A DNA stretch of 64,000 nucleotides. It comes from Piper betle. Its lineage: Eukaryota > Streptophyta > Magnoliopsida > Piperales > Piperaceae. Every line of letters begins with the position of its first letter. Position 1 is the first letter of the stretch. The translations under genes were made by a program, and so were the position numbers. Below, in pieces: positions 13,151 to 26,306 of the stretch. The stretch lies in NCBI GenBank assembly GCA_033002965.1, contig JAURVB010014462.1, positions 83,501 through 147,500 of the forward strand, read 5' to 3'. The notes below the pieces were generated by a model. It was not told the DNA's origin. It saw only the letters and a list, made by a program, of their open reading frames with translations, and did not search any database.

Positions 13151-13579
13151 TCCATGCAATATGATTTTTAGGCTTATATGATATATGGTTGTAGATGTTG
13201 GGAAACATTGTGCATTTTGTGGATTGTAATCTTCTGTAATGTTATTGAATGATAATGATATTTTTTGTCTATTTATATTATTCTTAATACCATATCAATG
13301 TCATTTTGAACACAACCATGATATATGATGCATTATTTTGTCTATTTACGTAATTACAACATCTCAAATTTTTATCAACTATTGACTAAGTAGGATCTTG
13401 ATGGATTTGAACCACCATCCCTCAAGAATTTCTTGAGTGCTTTGCCAATTTTGAGTTAAAGATCCACAATAGTTTAAGTCATTGAAAAACATAAGCATAA
13501 CATAACTAGTTGTAAGTGCTTCTCAAGTATTTCCTTGGCCCTTTGATGGAACTTGAGTGCTAAATCAACAAATACAGTT
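13151..13579. other. Intergenic spacer
   Basis: AT-rich sequence between the PPR scrap and the hAT-like element; no coding signal or repeat structure seen. Confidence 0.5.
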
Positions 13580-14522
13580 GTTTCAATCAGAGTTGCAGGA
13601 ATTGGCCGATTCCGAGTGGAATCGGCCGATTCGAATCGGATCGGTAGCGTGCCGATCCGATTTTGGGGCCGAATCGGTCGGCCCCGAATCGGAGCCCAAC
13701 TCGGCCGATTCACCCCGATTCCGACCGAGTTGACTCCGATTCGGAATCGGGGTGAATCGGGAAGAATCGGTTTTTGGATAAATTACTAAAATACCCTAGG
13801 TATGATATTTATTAAATTATTTAAGCATGGGTAAAATTGGAATTTTGATTTTAAAAACCTAACGTTAACCCGCTCCCCCGCTCCGCCGCCGCTCGTCCGC
13901 CCTCCGCCGCCGCGTTTCCGCCCTCCGCCGTGCGTCCCCGACTCCGGGCTCGCCTCCGACCGGTCTACCGACCCGCTCCACGCAACGTCGCCGCCGACGT
14001 GTGGCCGGACCGATTCGGCCCTGTGAACGCACGAATCGCCGCCGACCGGGCCGCCGACTGGCCCTCTGACCGGGCTGCCGACATCGCCTCCGCCCTCGCG
14101 ACCGGGCCTCCGATGTGTGGCCGGCCGACAGTGCAGTGGCCGCGAGACTCGCCGCCGACCGGGCCGCCGGCGGCGGCGGGGGGTAAAGAGCGGAGGGTGG
14201 CATTCTCATAATTAAAAGTTGACTCGAGTCTAACTCGAGTCAAAAATAATAATTAATTTTAAATAATTTAAAAAATCTTAAAAAATATTTAAAAATATCA
14301 TAAACTATAATACACAGAATAATATCAAAATAACATCAATACCTAATTTTAATATATTTATATTATGAATTGTCAAATTATTATATATGACCGATTAAAC
14401 TAATTTGGACCGATTCAATTGAACCGATTCCTATCCGATTTAGACCGATTCCGATTCCGATTCCGACTCCCTCAAAAACCGATTCCGATTCTGATTCTGA
14501 TTTATGCAACAATGGTTTCAAT
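13580..14522. mobile_element. Non-autonomous hAT-like transposon with 8-bp target duplication
   Basis: The element spans 13,588-14,514 (927 bp) and is flanked by an identical 8-bp direct repeat GTTTCAAT at 13,580-13,587 and 14,515-14,522. The ends are short imperfect inverted repeats: left CAGAGTTGCA, right (reverse complement) CATTGTTGCA. An 8-bp target duplication with CA-starting short inverted ends is typical of the hAT superfamily. Both subterminal regions carry many copies of CCGATTC or its complement GAATCGG (left about 13,600-13,780, right about 14,390-14,500), as expected of hAT transposase-binding repeats. The middle (13,870-14,200) is extremely GC-rich and contains no transposase frame; the open frames there are compositional artefacts. 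Confidence 0.75.
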
Positions 14523-15119
14523 AGAAAAGAGCAGTAATGCCTTACAATGCTTCAACAACAGTGTTTCTAATCATATAATTGTGTGTTTGTTTTCTCCCTT
14601 TGCTCGAATCATCGTCAATATATTGCTGATATTAATTGATCCCGCTGCAATACAAGAGCATATCTTTCTTAACAAACTGAAAAAACAGCCACCCCGGATT
14701 TAGAAGTGACCGTGCTAGCTCTCAATTTTCTACTTCTAATATAGATGTTTATATGTAATAAAAATGCACTGCCAATGACTAGAGATGACACGTAACTAAT
14801 TAGGATATTAAAAAAAAATTGTACTAACAAATTCCTTTTGCCATGTCAGTCTTCCAAAATGTTGTGTAGTCAAATTTATACAAAATTAAATATCATTCAT
14901 TGAAACAATATTTGTTGTCAGCAAAAAGTTAATATCATTTTGTATACACCTAGTGAAAAGTTGTCGAGACTAAAAAATTGACAGAGAATGGTAGCAATTC
15001 TGCAAAGTGAGAAATTTTGATGGCAAATAACATAGTTTTTAGAAAATTTGTTGTAGTAGGTCTAGGAGCATAGCATACATGGCAAGAAGTGTACAGAGTG
15101 GTGCACTAACTAATAATAT
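14523..15119. other. Intergenic spacer
   Basis: AT-rich sequence with no gene signal. The left limit of the LTR-like repeat that follows is not sharp, so some of this may belong to it. Confidence 0.4.
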
Positions 15120-16627
15120 ATGATTGTGTGTGCATGCTATAGGATGTGTGATTCATCATGCGGGCGTTAGTCTTTAGCTTGATTGTGTAGGTACGGTGTA
15201 GGAGCTCGCCGCCTAGGCTGCGTGGACCCGTTTGGAGCTTCTACCAGGTCCGTTTAGGACTCGTTCTCTGTTTTACGCTATTCTATTGTGTATTTGATTT
15301 ATTACATGCAGGACGTGTTAAGTGGCGTTTTATCGGATCCCACTTAACTCGGGCCATTTAGCCAACAATTTTTCGGATTAATAACCCTCGAGGATGAGAT
15401 CCCTCGAGTTTGTTTTCGAACTTCAGATCTAGCTCACGTTGCCTTCGGGCCTATTGTATAAATCCCAACCCAGACCTATATATATGTATAGTTTTCGCAT
15501 TTTTGTGAGAGATTGAATGAGGGAAATCCGACTACCGTGCTACGCGAGCAGGCACGTGTGTGTCGATAGTGGGCTCTGGAATGGTGTGCGGAGCGGTTTC
15601 ATTCCCGAGGGATCCTGACAACTCCACCTTTGAGTTCCTCAAACCCGGAGAAGTGTGGAGGTTCACGGGTACTGCATTGCAGCGCATGTCCTAGACTTGT
15701 GGTTTCAAAGGGTACTAAAGGCGACTGCCTGAGAGTACTCGGCCTTCGTGCTCAAGGCCAGGAGTAATATGGAAGGTGCAGAGGGCGGAAAGGAATGAGA
15801 TTTGATGCAGAAGCGATAGAGAAATGGCCAAGGTATGAGAATGAGAAAGAAAGGGGGATGCTGTCGACTCGAGGGCGACGGCTCCCGTATGTGCCCTGAT
15901 GAGAGTTCTTGAGGAAGTATATGGTTTTCATTCAACAGGAGAGTTTGCTCTCCTGTGCCAGATTGATATTAGTTATTTTCCGGGCCGGTAACACTCGTTA
16001 CTGACGGTTTTTCTATATATGTAGGTGAGGAATGCGAGCAATGAAAGCTGTCGGGACTGCGGAGGAGCAGCACGGAACCGCGCACACATGTACCTGCCGC
16101 GTGTAATGTATAATGATGGTTGTTTAATGCTGTGTGAATGATTGTTAGAATGTTTTTGTCTTGATGAATTGCCTGTTATGAAATGAACGGATAGATGTGA
16201 ATGAGCAGGGAGCCTTGGAGTTCAGCCTCGGCTTAGATGAAAACAAATGAGATAATAATGGAATGCCGCGGTAGATTGTTATGTTTTGTTGTATTTTGAT
16301 AAAATATTTATATACCTTTGTTGTGGACAGGTTGGCCCTTATTGCACTTTTAGGGAAACTCTGTCCGTTTTTACGTAGTAGTATATATTTTCTTTTGGTT
16401 TCTCATTTATTGTTTTGTCTTGTTTTTGCTTGTACATCATAGCATGCATGTAGGACCGCGTTAGAACCCAATCGTTCCCATTCATGCATTTCATGTTTGC
16501 ATCTCCATCTTGAGACGCCGAGGGCAGATCCGGGTCGGCTTAACCGAACCCAGTAGATTAGCGAACGGTTCGGTCGCCGGTGATATTTCCGGGTCGGTTT
16601 ATGGGTGAGCCAAAACGGGGTGTTACA
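15120..16627 (+). mobile_element. Long LTR-like repeat, copy A (left end truncated)
   Basis: Ends on the right with GGGGTGTTACA (16,617-16,627), the usual right end of plant LTRs whose left end is TGTAACACCCC. It shares a diagnostic block with copies B and C: GGAGCTCGCCGCCTAGGC near 15,200, then TTTTATCGGATCC and ACTTAACTCGGG near 15,330, ATCCCTCGAGTTTG near 15,400, CTTCGGGCCTAT near 15,440, GAGGGATCCTGA near 15,607 and ATGTAGGTGAGG near 16,018. No gag or pol reading frame is present, so it is a solo-LTR or non-autonomous derivative. The left boundary is set where similarity to copy B begins; no left terminal motif is visible. Confidence 0.6.
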
Positions 16628-17630
16628 TTTAAGCTCCTTAAATTATTGTGATTTATACCAATCAAGAGGTTATTACGAGAATTTGCCTTATCAAGTACTA
16701 CAGCATATCTTTTCCCTTTGAAAAGATATCAAACATAAATTCATTATCAAAAGAAATGTCTAGGTTGATGCCTTTGATACTATGGGCATAAACAAACCCA
16801 ACCGAGTCGAACTCTTTTTCCTTCATGTTCAATTTGTTTATAAACTAGTTTGCTTAAACTTCATTCATTAACGGGCTTTGTTTTTGAGTCAAACTAGAGT
16901 TGAATATTTACTTGCTCCAGCTTATTTGAGTTTAATTAAGATTTAAGTCAATTTGGGCTGAGTGATTTGATTGTTTTATTGAGCTTTAAAGTTATTTTTT
17001 TATATTAAGAATTCTCAATTTACAAACAAAAATGATAAATTTTAAAATAAGTAAATTCTTTATACATATGCAGCCTTTGAAGCTGAACTAATAACATATT
17101 TTACTTACAAAATAGCTTATTTCGATTATATCTCGATGAGTAGTAAATCCTTGATACTTAGATGTAAGTATATACAGAAGTACATATTAATAAGTAGTTT
17201 TGTAACTATGTCACAAATCAATCATTAAAAAATAACTAGTTATTAACTGGCTATGTACTATCAAACTAGATAAATAGTTAACAATCAAATAACATTTAAG
17301 TAATAGTAATGCTTTTATGTAAATAATTATTAATGGTATAGAATTTTTAATTTATATCAACAATTTGACATCAAATATATTGTATGTGCCAAGTCAAATC
17401 AAATATTTTATCAAGCTCATATTGAACTCAAATTTCAAGACTTGACTAGCTAAACACTCTATATATAAAATCCGAACTTTTACCCAATTAATTCAAGTTA
17501 GTTCGGTTCAGTTTGATTTGATTCGAGCTAGGTTAATTTATTAATCAAATGTCATCGGTAATCGATTATTCAAATTTTTGGAGCACTTAATAACGTGCAC
17601 ATTGATCCGACACGACTATTGTTAAATCCT
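16628..17630. other. AT-rich intergenic region
   Basis: No coding signal. Stretches such as AACTTTTACCC and GGTTCAGTTTGATTTGATTC near 17,480-17,530 resemble the ends of common plant MITEs, but I could not pair them with confidence. Confidence 0.4.
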
Positions 17631-20600
17631 GTAATTAATTTTAATTTATTGTAATTTTTGGACGATAGAGTATCCAACGACTTTGTTACAATTGTGAATT
17701 TGATTCGTCTCGTAGTTCCGGTACCAATGTCATATAATATTCATACCTGGACAAACGGGCGCCAAACACGTCCGGAGGGTGCCGTGTGTCGAGCAAACAA
17801 AGGGGACACTGAAAATAGTGAAATTACCATTTTGCCTCTCCTCCCCCGACTTACCTCGGCGATTCTCCTCCCCAACGACTGTGAGTTGTGGGAGTTTTTA
17901 GACCCGACCGTATGCCGCCGACAGACTACCTCCGGCCGTGTTGTTACCTCTTATAGACAGCTGCACATTCCGGATATCATCCCAGACTAATACCATTGCT
18001 GACCACGATCTTGTTCGTCGGGAATTACTCTTGGAATTGGCAGTTCCGATCACGACCTCCGTGGGGGCGCCGACACTATTTCCACCGTCGGGACCACCTC
18101 CGTCGTTGTTCTGGACACCGTTATGATAACCGTGCCATGACAGACCGAATGCCGCCAACTCCGGCCACTATCGTCGCTGAACTCGTGGCCGTCACCTTTC
18201 CCACTAGTCGCCGGCCGCCACATTTCGGGGCTCCAATCGCAGGCTCCGGTACCACCGTTGAGATCGCCGTCACAGACTCTACCGATTGGGACCCTCGCCA
18301 GACCGGTGCCAGTCGGTTTTTGGGCTAAATTCCGGCCGGCCACGGTCGTCGTTGCCGGCACTCCGACACGTCACCGTCACTGTGGCTATCTTTTCCGACC
18401 ACCTTCCGGCCTTGGAACGCAGCGATCGCGGGACCCTCTCGAGCTCACCGCCATGCCGGCGAACTCCTTTGTTTGAGTCTCCGCCACCGCCGTCGATTTC
18501 ACCACTTTCGGCTCCACTGTTCCCGACCCTCGCCGCCATCATTTGCGCCGCCGTTGCCGAGGTCATCTCCGGTGAGTAGCCGGGCGTGATCGAGCCCGAT
18601 CACTTGGACGTGAGCTGGACAAGGGTCATGGCTGTCCCGACCGGTCGACTATTTACTCGGCCCGGTTTGACTCTGTTCGGGTTATTCGGCTTATTTTCGA
18701 CTGTTTCGACTACATTTTTTACTGTTTTTTAACTGTTTGAGGTATTTTTATCGCTTGCTTGGTAGTTTTAAACATGCATATCACTGAATTGACATGTTTG
18801 TCACATACCCATATTATTCTGATTTGCGGCCTATTCTATATTTATTGAATTTATCGATTTAAGTCAATAATAACGGACTAAAATTCTAAAATGTTCGTGA
18901 ACTTTTAATTGCCTATTAAGCATAATTGAATGTTCAAAACTAGTCTGAGCGTATTTCAGATTTACTATATCTTCAATATTTACTAAAATTGTTATAAAAT
19001 AAAACATGTATCTTATTATTTATTTATTCGTTATTTGTAACCGATGAATAATTTATATAGTGTGCATGTTTCAGAACCCAATATATAAATAATTTAGACT
19101 ATTCTAAACTATTCTGAGTTGCTTATCGCTTACTAGACTCATATTTTTCGAGTCTAGAGTTTTGATCGGATAAATATTTTCGGACTTTGACAATTTTAAT
19201 TCATCTAGTGGGATTGTTTAAGAGATTAACATCCCTTGATTGTGTAATTATTTGATTGATTGATTAACGTTGACTATTTGACTTTTTGATTGTTTTCATT
19301 AAATATTGACTCTTTTGACTAGTTTGACTGAATTGACTAAATCGATTATTTTGATTATTTTAATTTTTGAATGCTTGATAATTTGATCGATTGACTGTTT
19401 ATTGTTAATTGTTTGACCATGACTGCCTGTTAATGTTTTATTGTTATAACTCTTAAGATCACCATACACTACACAAAAGCATTGCATATCTTATTTGAGT
19501 TTGACCGAATCTAGGTATTTGACTAGATATGTAGAGTCACTTACCGCTGCTGACCAACTTCTAGGAGGCGGAAATTTTAGGTTCATAGGACTCATCTTTT
19601 ATTTATTGTTAAATGATTATGATATTGTAGTTTTCACCGGTCATATGGAGGTTATTGAATTGCACATGAAAATTACAGCTATTGTTATTAATACCACTCT
19701 ATTAATGTCTTAGTTACCGATTTCATCACTGTACTTATACTGTTATTATTACCGTACCGTTGGCACTGTCGTTATCTCTTATCGTTACCATTATTATTAC
19801 CAATCGTATTATCGCCATCGTTGTTGTTAAAGCTACTAATAAGATTTTCGAGGTTGCTATTGTTGCTGTTATTGTGATTATTATTATTGTCACTATTATT
19901 AATAGTGTTACTATTTTTTATACTGATCTTGCTATTGTATTGATAATATTAAAGTTATTGATAGAGATATTATTATGGCTATTGTTGTTAATGTTGTTGT
20001 TAAACTGTTATTGCTAATGTCACTATACTAGTGTCATACCTATAATTGAATGACCATGTGTCTATTGTTACTATTAGATGTGTTGATTGAGCATCTAGGT
20101 ATTTACTATTAGTGTTTACATGTTGACTGATATCTAAGGACCGTAATGGTGTTTCCAAGGATTACAAATATGAACTTGTAGTGCATTGTTATATTGAATT
20201 GTAATGTACTATACTACTATATTGTTTATACTCTTATTGTATTAGGGTATCATATCATACTATATTGGTAGAAGTGTCTCACTTGACTGAGGAAACCTCC
20301 TTGAATTATAACTAGTTCTGGCTTGGTGCTTACATGGTTTGTATAAAAAATTGAGGTGTTTATGGCTCATTTATTATATATTAGTTATGCGAGCACTAAT
20401 AATGTTTGTTGCTATATATTTTTTAAACATATAGGTTTGTATTCTGCTCAAGAGTTGGAATTGATATTGGGAATGCTTTGCTTCACTCGGATGTTAGCGG
20501 CTATAGATTCTATATTATTAGGGTATTTGATTTTTATATATTATTTTAATATATGCATAGACATTGAGAATACTGAGCACTGATTTTTAACCCTTTAAAC

Positions 20601-20754
20601 TACAGGACAATTTAAAGATTTTAGGTTTATTTTGATTTTACTTCGTTTTTAGCATTTGTCTCTAATAATATTTAATATAAATAAATTTAAAATTTTGTTC
20701 AATTGATTTTCTCTGTTACGCCTCTCTGGTTCTTCCTGGAATTGTGACGTTACA
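17631..20754 (+). mobile_element. LTR-like repeat, copy D (probable, diverged)
   Basis: This region has the same architecture as copy B: an AT-rich start, an AAATTACCATTTTGCC segment (17,821), a GC-rich pyrimidine/CCG-rich block (17,840-18,600), an AT-rich middle, and a right end in GTGACGTTACA (20,744-20,754). Primary sequence similarity to A, B and C is weaker than among those three, so membership is a structural inference. Several GC-rich frames of 70-110 codons overlap on both strands at 17,900-18,580. They look like by-products of composition because they overlap on opposite strands and match no family. Confidence 0.4.
19730..20020. repeat. Degenerate trinucleotide tract (ATT/GTT/ACT-like)
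   Basis: A run of imperfect triplets such as GTTATTATTACC, ATTATTATTGTCACT and GTTGTTAATGTTGTTGTT. It creates an isoleucine/valine-rich open frame (19,760-20,017) that should not be taken as a membrane protein. Confidence 0.7.
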
Positions 20755-22778
20755 CGATAGTTCAAATTTTCTTCACATTTCAACCACCTGTCCATTCAAA
20801 CCAAATATTTTTTTACGAACACAAAATTTACACCGCGAGTTCAATTCAAACCGAAAATGCTTGTGAACCTTTCACCCCTAATTAATGCTTGAGGCCCGAC
20901 ACTGCATGCGTTGACCCATAGTTATTTGTCTTCATCAACACAACCCAAAAATCATTTTTGATTTGATAAAAAGAAAACCAATAATCGAGGGAACATTTCT
21001 AGCGTGGTGTACTCATGAGTCGTGAGGAAGACGTATAAAAATCTACATCTTTCTTGGATTCTCCGTTATGGGCTCTTCCTATCTTTTAAAGAGTAGGAAT
21101 CCAAATACGTGTATGTAGCTGTTCGATATTTTAAATTGGACAGTCGTATCGTACACCCTAATGGTTTTGTGTGGTCACTGGGAGTTCACCAAACAGATAT
21201 GCCCATAAATAGATTTTTAAGATGCAGATTATATAATGGTCAGGGAAAAATTAATATTTTTTCATGTCCAAGCTTAAAAATTAGTTTTTTTGTTTAAAAT
21301 TACAATTTTTAACCGGCATTTAATTAAATATTGTTCATAATAAATATTTTTCATGTCTATTTAATAATTTAATTTATAATTTTTAAATTCAGCTGAACCC
21401 AATTCTAGTCGATTAAACTAAATATATCCCAAATGATTATAAATTCGGTAGGGCCATGATGTTTCTTAGTGTCTTAATTGATAATTCTATTGATTTGATA
21501 GAAGCTATAAAAAGTTATAATTTATATGCAGTAAAAATAACTAAGTCAAATTACTACGATTATGAATAACGTTTTTAGAAAACATCATTAGTCATTTCTG
21601 TATGGTTGAATATTCATATTTTTGAATGTGTCAAATCGGGCTTTATTTCCCATAAATTCAATTTATTTCCCTTCACATTCGATCAATAAGCTATAATTAG
21701 TATTAAAAGTGATTTGTATTAGTAAAGATTATTCTAACACATACGAGTATAAATATATAACCAAGCTGAAAAATTAAAATACTTTTCTTTCCCTAATAAC
21801 CTAACCGCCGAGTGCAAGATGGTTGACTAGATATATATAATATCCCACCGGTTCGGACTGCGAATTAATAATAATAAAAAAATACTACAAGATAAAATAA
21901 AACTCTCTCGTCACTTTTAAGTCAAATTATGACAAAATGTTTAACATATGCTACATGGTTTTTGTTTTTTCTGGAGGGTCTTAGTTATGATGTTTTGATA
22001 ATCACTTCTTTATAATACATCTTATTTTAATTTGTTTGTTTTTAACAGTAAGCCAAAAAATATGAGTCATCATGATAATATTTAATAGTCTATATTCATT
22101 TCACTATTTGTATGTAATAATGCCGGTGGATTTCCAGTTTAAAGTCAACGATGGGCTGCTTAATCTTTGATTGAAAAGACTAATGACATTAAACAAGATG
22201 TCAAATCTCCCTTTTAAAACAGTGACATTGAATTTCTTGTAGTTGAACCTCTACTAGTGAAAATTCAAATATTAAAGGTTTTACTAATGTAGTTGAATTG
22301 GCTTCAAATATGTATACAATATAAACAATCTCCTTTCAATTTGTTTGATTAATTTGCATTCATTAGTCTTACCAACAATATAATAAACAGATTTTTTTCT
22401 TTTTTTCTGTCTATTGACCAAACTTTCAACCATTGTTCTACAAATAGTTTTTATTTTTGTTTGATTTTGAGTTTGAGTCGATTAATCCTGTCCGATATTA
22501 AGCAGTAATTTATTTAGGATGGTTGCCTACAATACTGATAGAAAATAAATCAACAAGAACCTTGATCTTATGTTGAATTCATGAACTTTGATGGGTTACA
22601 AACCCGTTTCAAGGCAGTTGCACATTTGTGATAAGATTGTGCAGTCTGTAAAACTACGGTCGTTAAAAGCAATTTTTCTTCAAGTGAACATATTATGGTC
22701 TTAAATCATATCAATAGAGGTGTACATATATTCACTACGAACCATTCAATCTATACACTAATCGGTTTACCTGGGTGA
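20755..22778. other. AT-rich intergenic region
   Basis: No gene recognised between the LTR-like repeat and the MLO 3' end. The last few hundred bases should include the MLO 3' UTR. The short frame at 21,109-21,297 has no family match. Confidence 0.5.
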
Positions 22779-22876
22779 TCAAATATGGTTTGATTCTTCC
22801 ATGTCAATGGAGTGTTCTCCGTCTTCATTCGAAATGAAAAATCCAGGAGTAGTCATACTTTGCATTTGAATCATAG

Positions 22877-25800
22877 TCAATGCACCTTCATGCACAAGCC
22901 TATTCTGATTAGCTGATTTTCTCCCTTTCGGCCTCTTGCCTCTGAGAGCCAGCTTTGGAGGTGTGCATGAATATGGTCATCAAATATTTCCTTCTTAAAC
23001 ATGCTACCCATCTTCGTTATACAAAAAAGCATTAACGAATTATTTAATATAATTCAGAGAGCAAGTTAACGACATAAAAACAATATCAAAATTTACCTGA
23101 GTGACAAGTGCATATAGAGGTAGAGTACTCGCGCTGCAAAGTACTTGAATGATCACACTGCGGATTCCCAAGAGCAAATTAATTGAGAATTAACATCTAA
23201 AATCATTAATAAAAATATATACATTAAATAATACTAGAAAATTCATTCAAATAATGCCAATTGCTTGTGATAATGTTAATATTGTATATTCATGTTGAAA
23301 GATAGCATAATTAGAATTTAGTTTGGGATGATGTATAGTTTCATTTAATTATGGCAATTCCTCACAAACATTACCCAATAATAAGTCTCGGGACAATGTA
23401 ACCAACATCCTCCATAATGCAAGAGCTAAAACCATAAGTAGACTGCATGTAATGAAAAAAGAAGTTATTACGAAAATTGATTTTTTTTTGGGCACAAAAA
23501 AAACAATAATTTAAATTATGTATTATTACTTACCAAGATCCAAAAGAAAAATGCAATTTCAAATGAGTTTTGAAATAAGATGAAGTGAATCAGATAAAGA
23601 ACAAGTCCTGGACTGCTAAACCAAAAACGATCATCGGACAAAGTCACTGGTTGTGCTCCTTCTCCGGTCTGTTTCTCTGAAACCTCTTGAGCCATTTGTG
23701 TTATTATATGTTCCAACTTTGCTCCTACCCCAAGTAAAAGCTAGCAAAATATTGCACGTAAATTTAAGTTTTTTATATAAATTTATCATTTTAAATTAAA
23801 GCATTTAAAGCTATTTTACTCACTATAAGGGGCAAGAAAGACAACCAAAAGTATGTGTGCCACCCTATATGAATTAAATAAAATATTAGAAAAATTATTT
23901 TAAAAAATATTGTGAAAAACAGAAATTAATATATAAAATGTTGCAAGATGAAAGAAATACCATCAACATTTAGCAATAAGAAGACCACAACAAACAGCCA
24001 CAAATACCAGCTGCAATAGATGTAAAGAAATGAATCAATCAACTAAGAGCAAACTATGATAAAAAAAATTAAATTAACTACATTATAATTTTATATTAAT
24101 TTAATGAAGCATACCTAATGCCAACAACTTTTTTGAAATCTGATTCTAGTGTCTTCATCATATACTTGTGAAAATCAAATTCTGGATTCGAACTACAATG
24201 AGTCTTCAAGATAAAAAATAATGATGTTTATATTGATAAGAAAATTTCGTTGCTTGATAAAATGGTAGTAAAATTCTCAATCATAATTAATTTTATATAT
24301 TTACCATGACAAATCCAGCCCGTAGTGCAGCATAATCTGAATAAGTTACTGAGCCATAGAATTGTTTGAAAAATGACATCTACCACATAAAATAAGATGA
24401 AAAAACATACTAAATCATACTCATAAAATAAACATTAAAAGGGCTCAATTATAACCATCAATTATATAGTTAATTCATACAAAGATTAGAAATAAAAAAT
24501 TGCAAATTATAAGTAATTTTATGCCTCACCAACCAACTAACGACAGCCGATTTTCCCCCAAATCCCTTAGCTCGCTCCAGAATAAATTGGCGATGATGGT
24601 GAGTAGAAGGCCCGGTGCTTGCCTTCCCTCGTCGTGCTTCATTCTTCCCTGTTAAGAAAGCAATTATTCTATATTATTGTTCCTCAAATTGGAATAGGAA
24701 ATTAAATAAATTTAAAAACAGATTCGTGACTTATTCTGAAAGAACTAATTTCGCATATTACATATATATTTGTACATGAAAAATAAGTACATATTTAATT
24801 CAGTCATAAAATTGAAAAAAAGAGAAAAATCTGTGATAAATAATCCTATTTTTCGAGTATATTTCTATATATATATATAGTTACATTACAAACAGAAGTT
24901 TTAGAAAATTTGAAGCATTTAAACAAAATAGATCAACGAACGACAACATATGCTATAAGAGAACCATGAGTTAAAGTATTTTTATGAATATTGTCTATGA
25001 TAAAAAATATTCAAGTGTAGGTAAAAACGTGGCGGTTCACTAATTACTTGGTTGTGTAACAATAAAAATTCATATAAATATATACTAAATATATTATAGT
25101 ATGTACTTAATATATACTAAACATATTAGGGAAAAATAAGATTTTTGAATCTAAACCTAACTATAATTAAATACCTGCTGAATTTTCCTTTGCTCGATCA
25201 TTTCTCATCGAAATTTCCCAATGCTTCCATTGGCGTATCTGCACATTGATTATAAATAAATATTATCACTAATATTAGTTAAGAATCAAAGTGAAGCTTG
25301 TGCTAGGAATGACACAACAAATAAACATTTAATATAAGTTCAACAAATATATATTGTCTCAAGGAAAGTACCCGAGCACCTCCAAGGACCATGGTCGTAG
25401 CGCAGAAGAAGACATGAACGACTGCTAACACAAATATAAAGATGTGCAACTGGTGTAGAGCTTCGAGTGATAATAGTGGAACTTTTCCCTGAAAATATAT
25501 AGATATAACACCTCTAAACAAACTTATGATCATATAACTATAACTATCACTATTAATCTCACTTGATCAACAAAGATAATATATCACATACATGACGAGA
25601 ACATTGATCTGAACCTTCCACAGCCAAAAGACGCCGGTGGCCCCTTCCAAAAATAAAAGACTGCAAACCCATGAAATGCTTTGTTGTTCCAGGTTCAGAC
25701 GAAGTTCTTGGCCTATTGCATGGGAGGAAGGCGTGTGTAACGTTTTCGGGTATGCACATTTGACTAATCAATCCTTGGAACACAGTCAGTAGCAGCGAAA

Positions 25801-26306
25801 TAAACCCAAGAAGCATAAGCTCTGCAATTCGTATATTATACGTGAGATGACCTGATTATCATTATCTTAATCAATTACATTGTAAACACATAATGAAGAA
25901 AAACAAACCTACCTTCTTTGAGCTTTTGCAGGGCCTCAAAAAGTGCGTCCTGATTCTTGTGTCTTAAAAACTAATACAACCACATCAACCATCATCAATC
26001 ATCAATATATATAAGCTACACTAAAGAAAACATGACACATTGGCATTGCAGTACTACAATATTTGTCACAAAAAATATTATTACAAAAATCTTTTTCACT
26101 GATGCCTTATTTTTTGGAGTGTTAGAATTAAGAAACGAAGAGGATGCATGGTGATAACTACGTACCTTGCCAAGGCGGTGGAGGAGACGCTCGGCGAGGA
26201 GAGAGATGAGGACGATGACGGAGCAAACAACCGAGACGACCCATGTCGGAGTATACTCGAGCGAAGCCCGTGATGGTTCGTCACCTCCGGCGGCCATTCT
26301 CTCCAC
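22877..26306 (-). CDS. MLO-like seven-transmembrane protein (MLO13-like, clade I)
   Basis: Plant-specific plasma-membrane protein of the MLO family; members act in powdery-mildew susceptibility, root thigmomorphogenesis or pollen-tube reception. Fourteen exons join in frame with GT-AG introns: 26306-26166, 25970-25913, 25821-25592, 25488-25372, 25238-25175, 24648-24530, 24379-24305, 24203-24115, 24010-23961, 23864-23824, 23740-23534, 23442-23375, 23157-23097 and 23011-22877, giving 484 residues. Family blocks include SLEYTPTWVV near the N terminus, ALQKLKEELMLLGFISLLLT, EALHQLHIFIFVLAVVHV, ARIRQWKHWE, FFKQFYGSVT, DFHKYMMKTLE, SWYLWLFVVVFLLLNV, FILFQNSFEIAFFFWI, IMEDVGYIVPRLIIG and LYALVTQMGS. 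The detailed wording is closest to the MLO13-type group as I recall it. An alternative start, ATG at 26,297, is nine bases downstream. The cytosolic tail after TM7 is short because the frame stops at 22,877; a shifted frame stays open to 22,779 with a plausible tail. Confidence 0.93.

Noticed and set aside
19760..20017. Isoleucine/valine-rich frame that looks like a membrane protein
   Set aside because: The DNA is a degenerate ATT/GTT triplet tract inside a repeat; hydrophobicity follows from the triplets.
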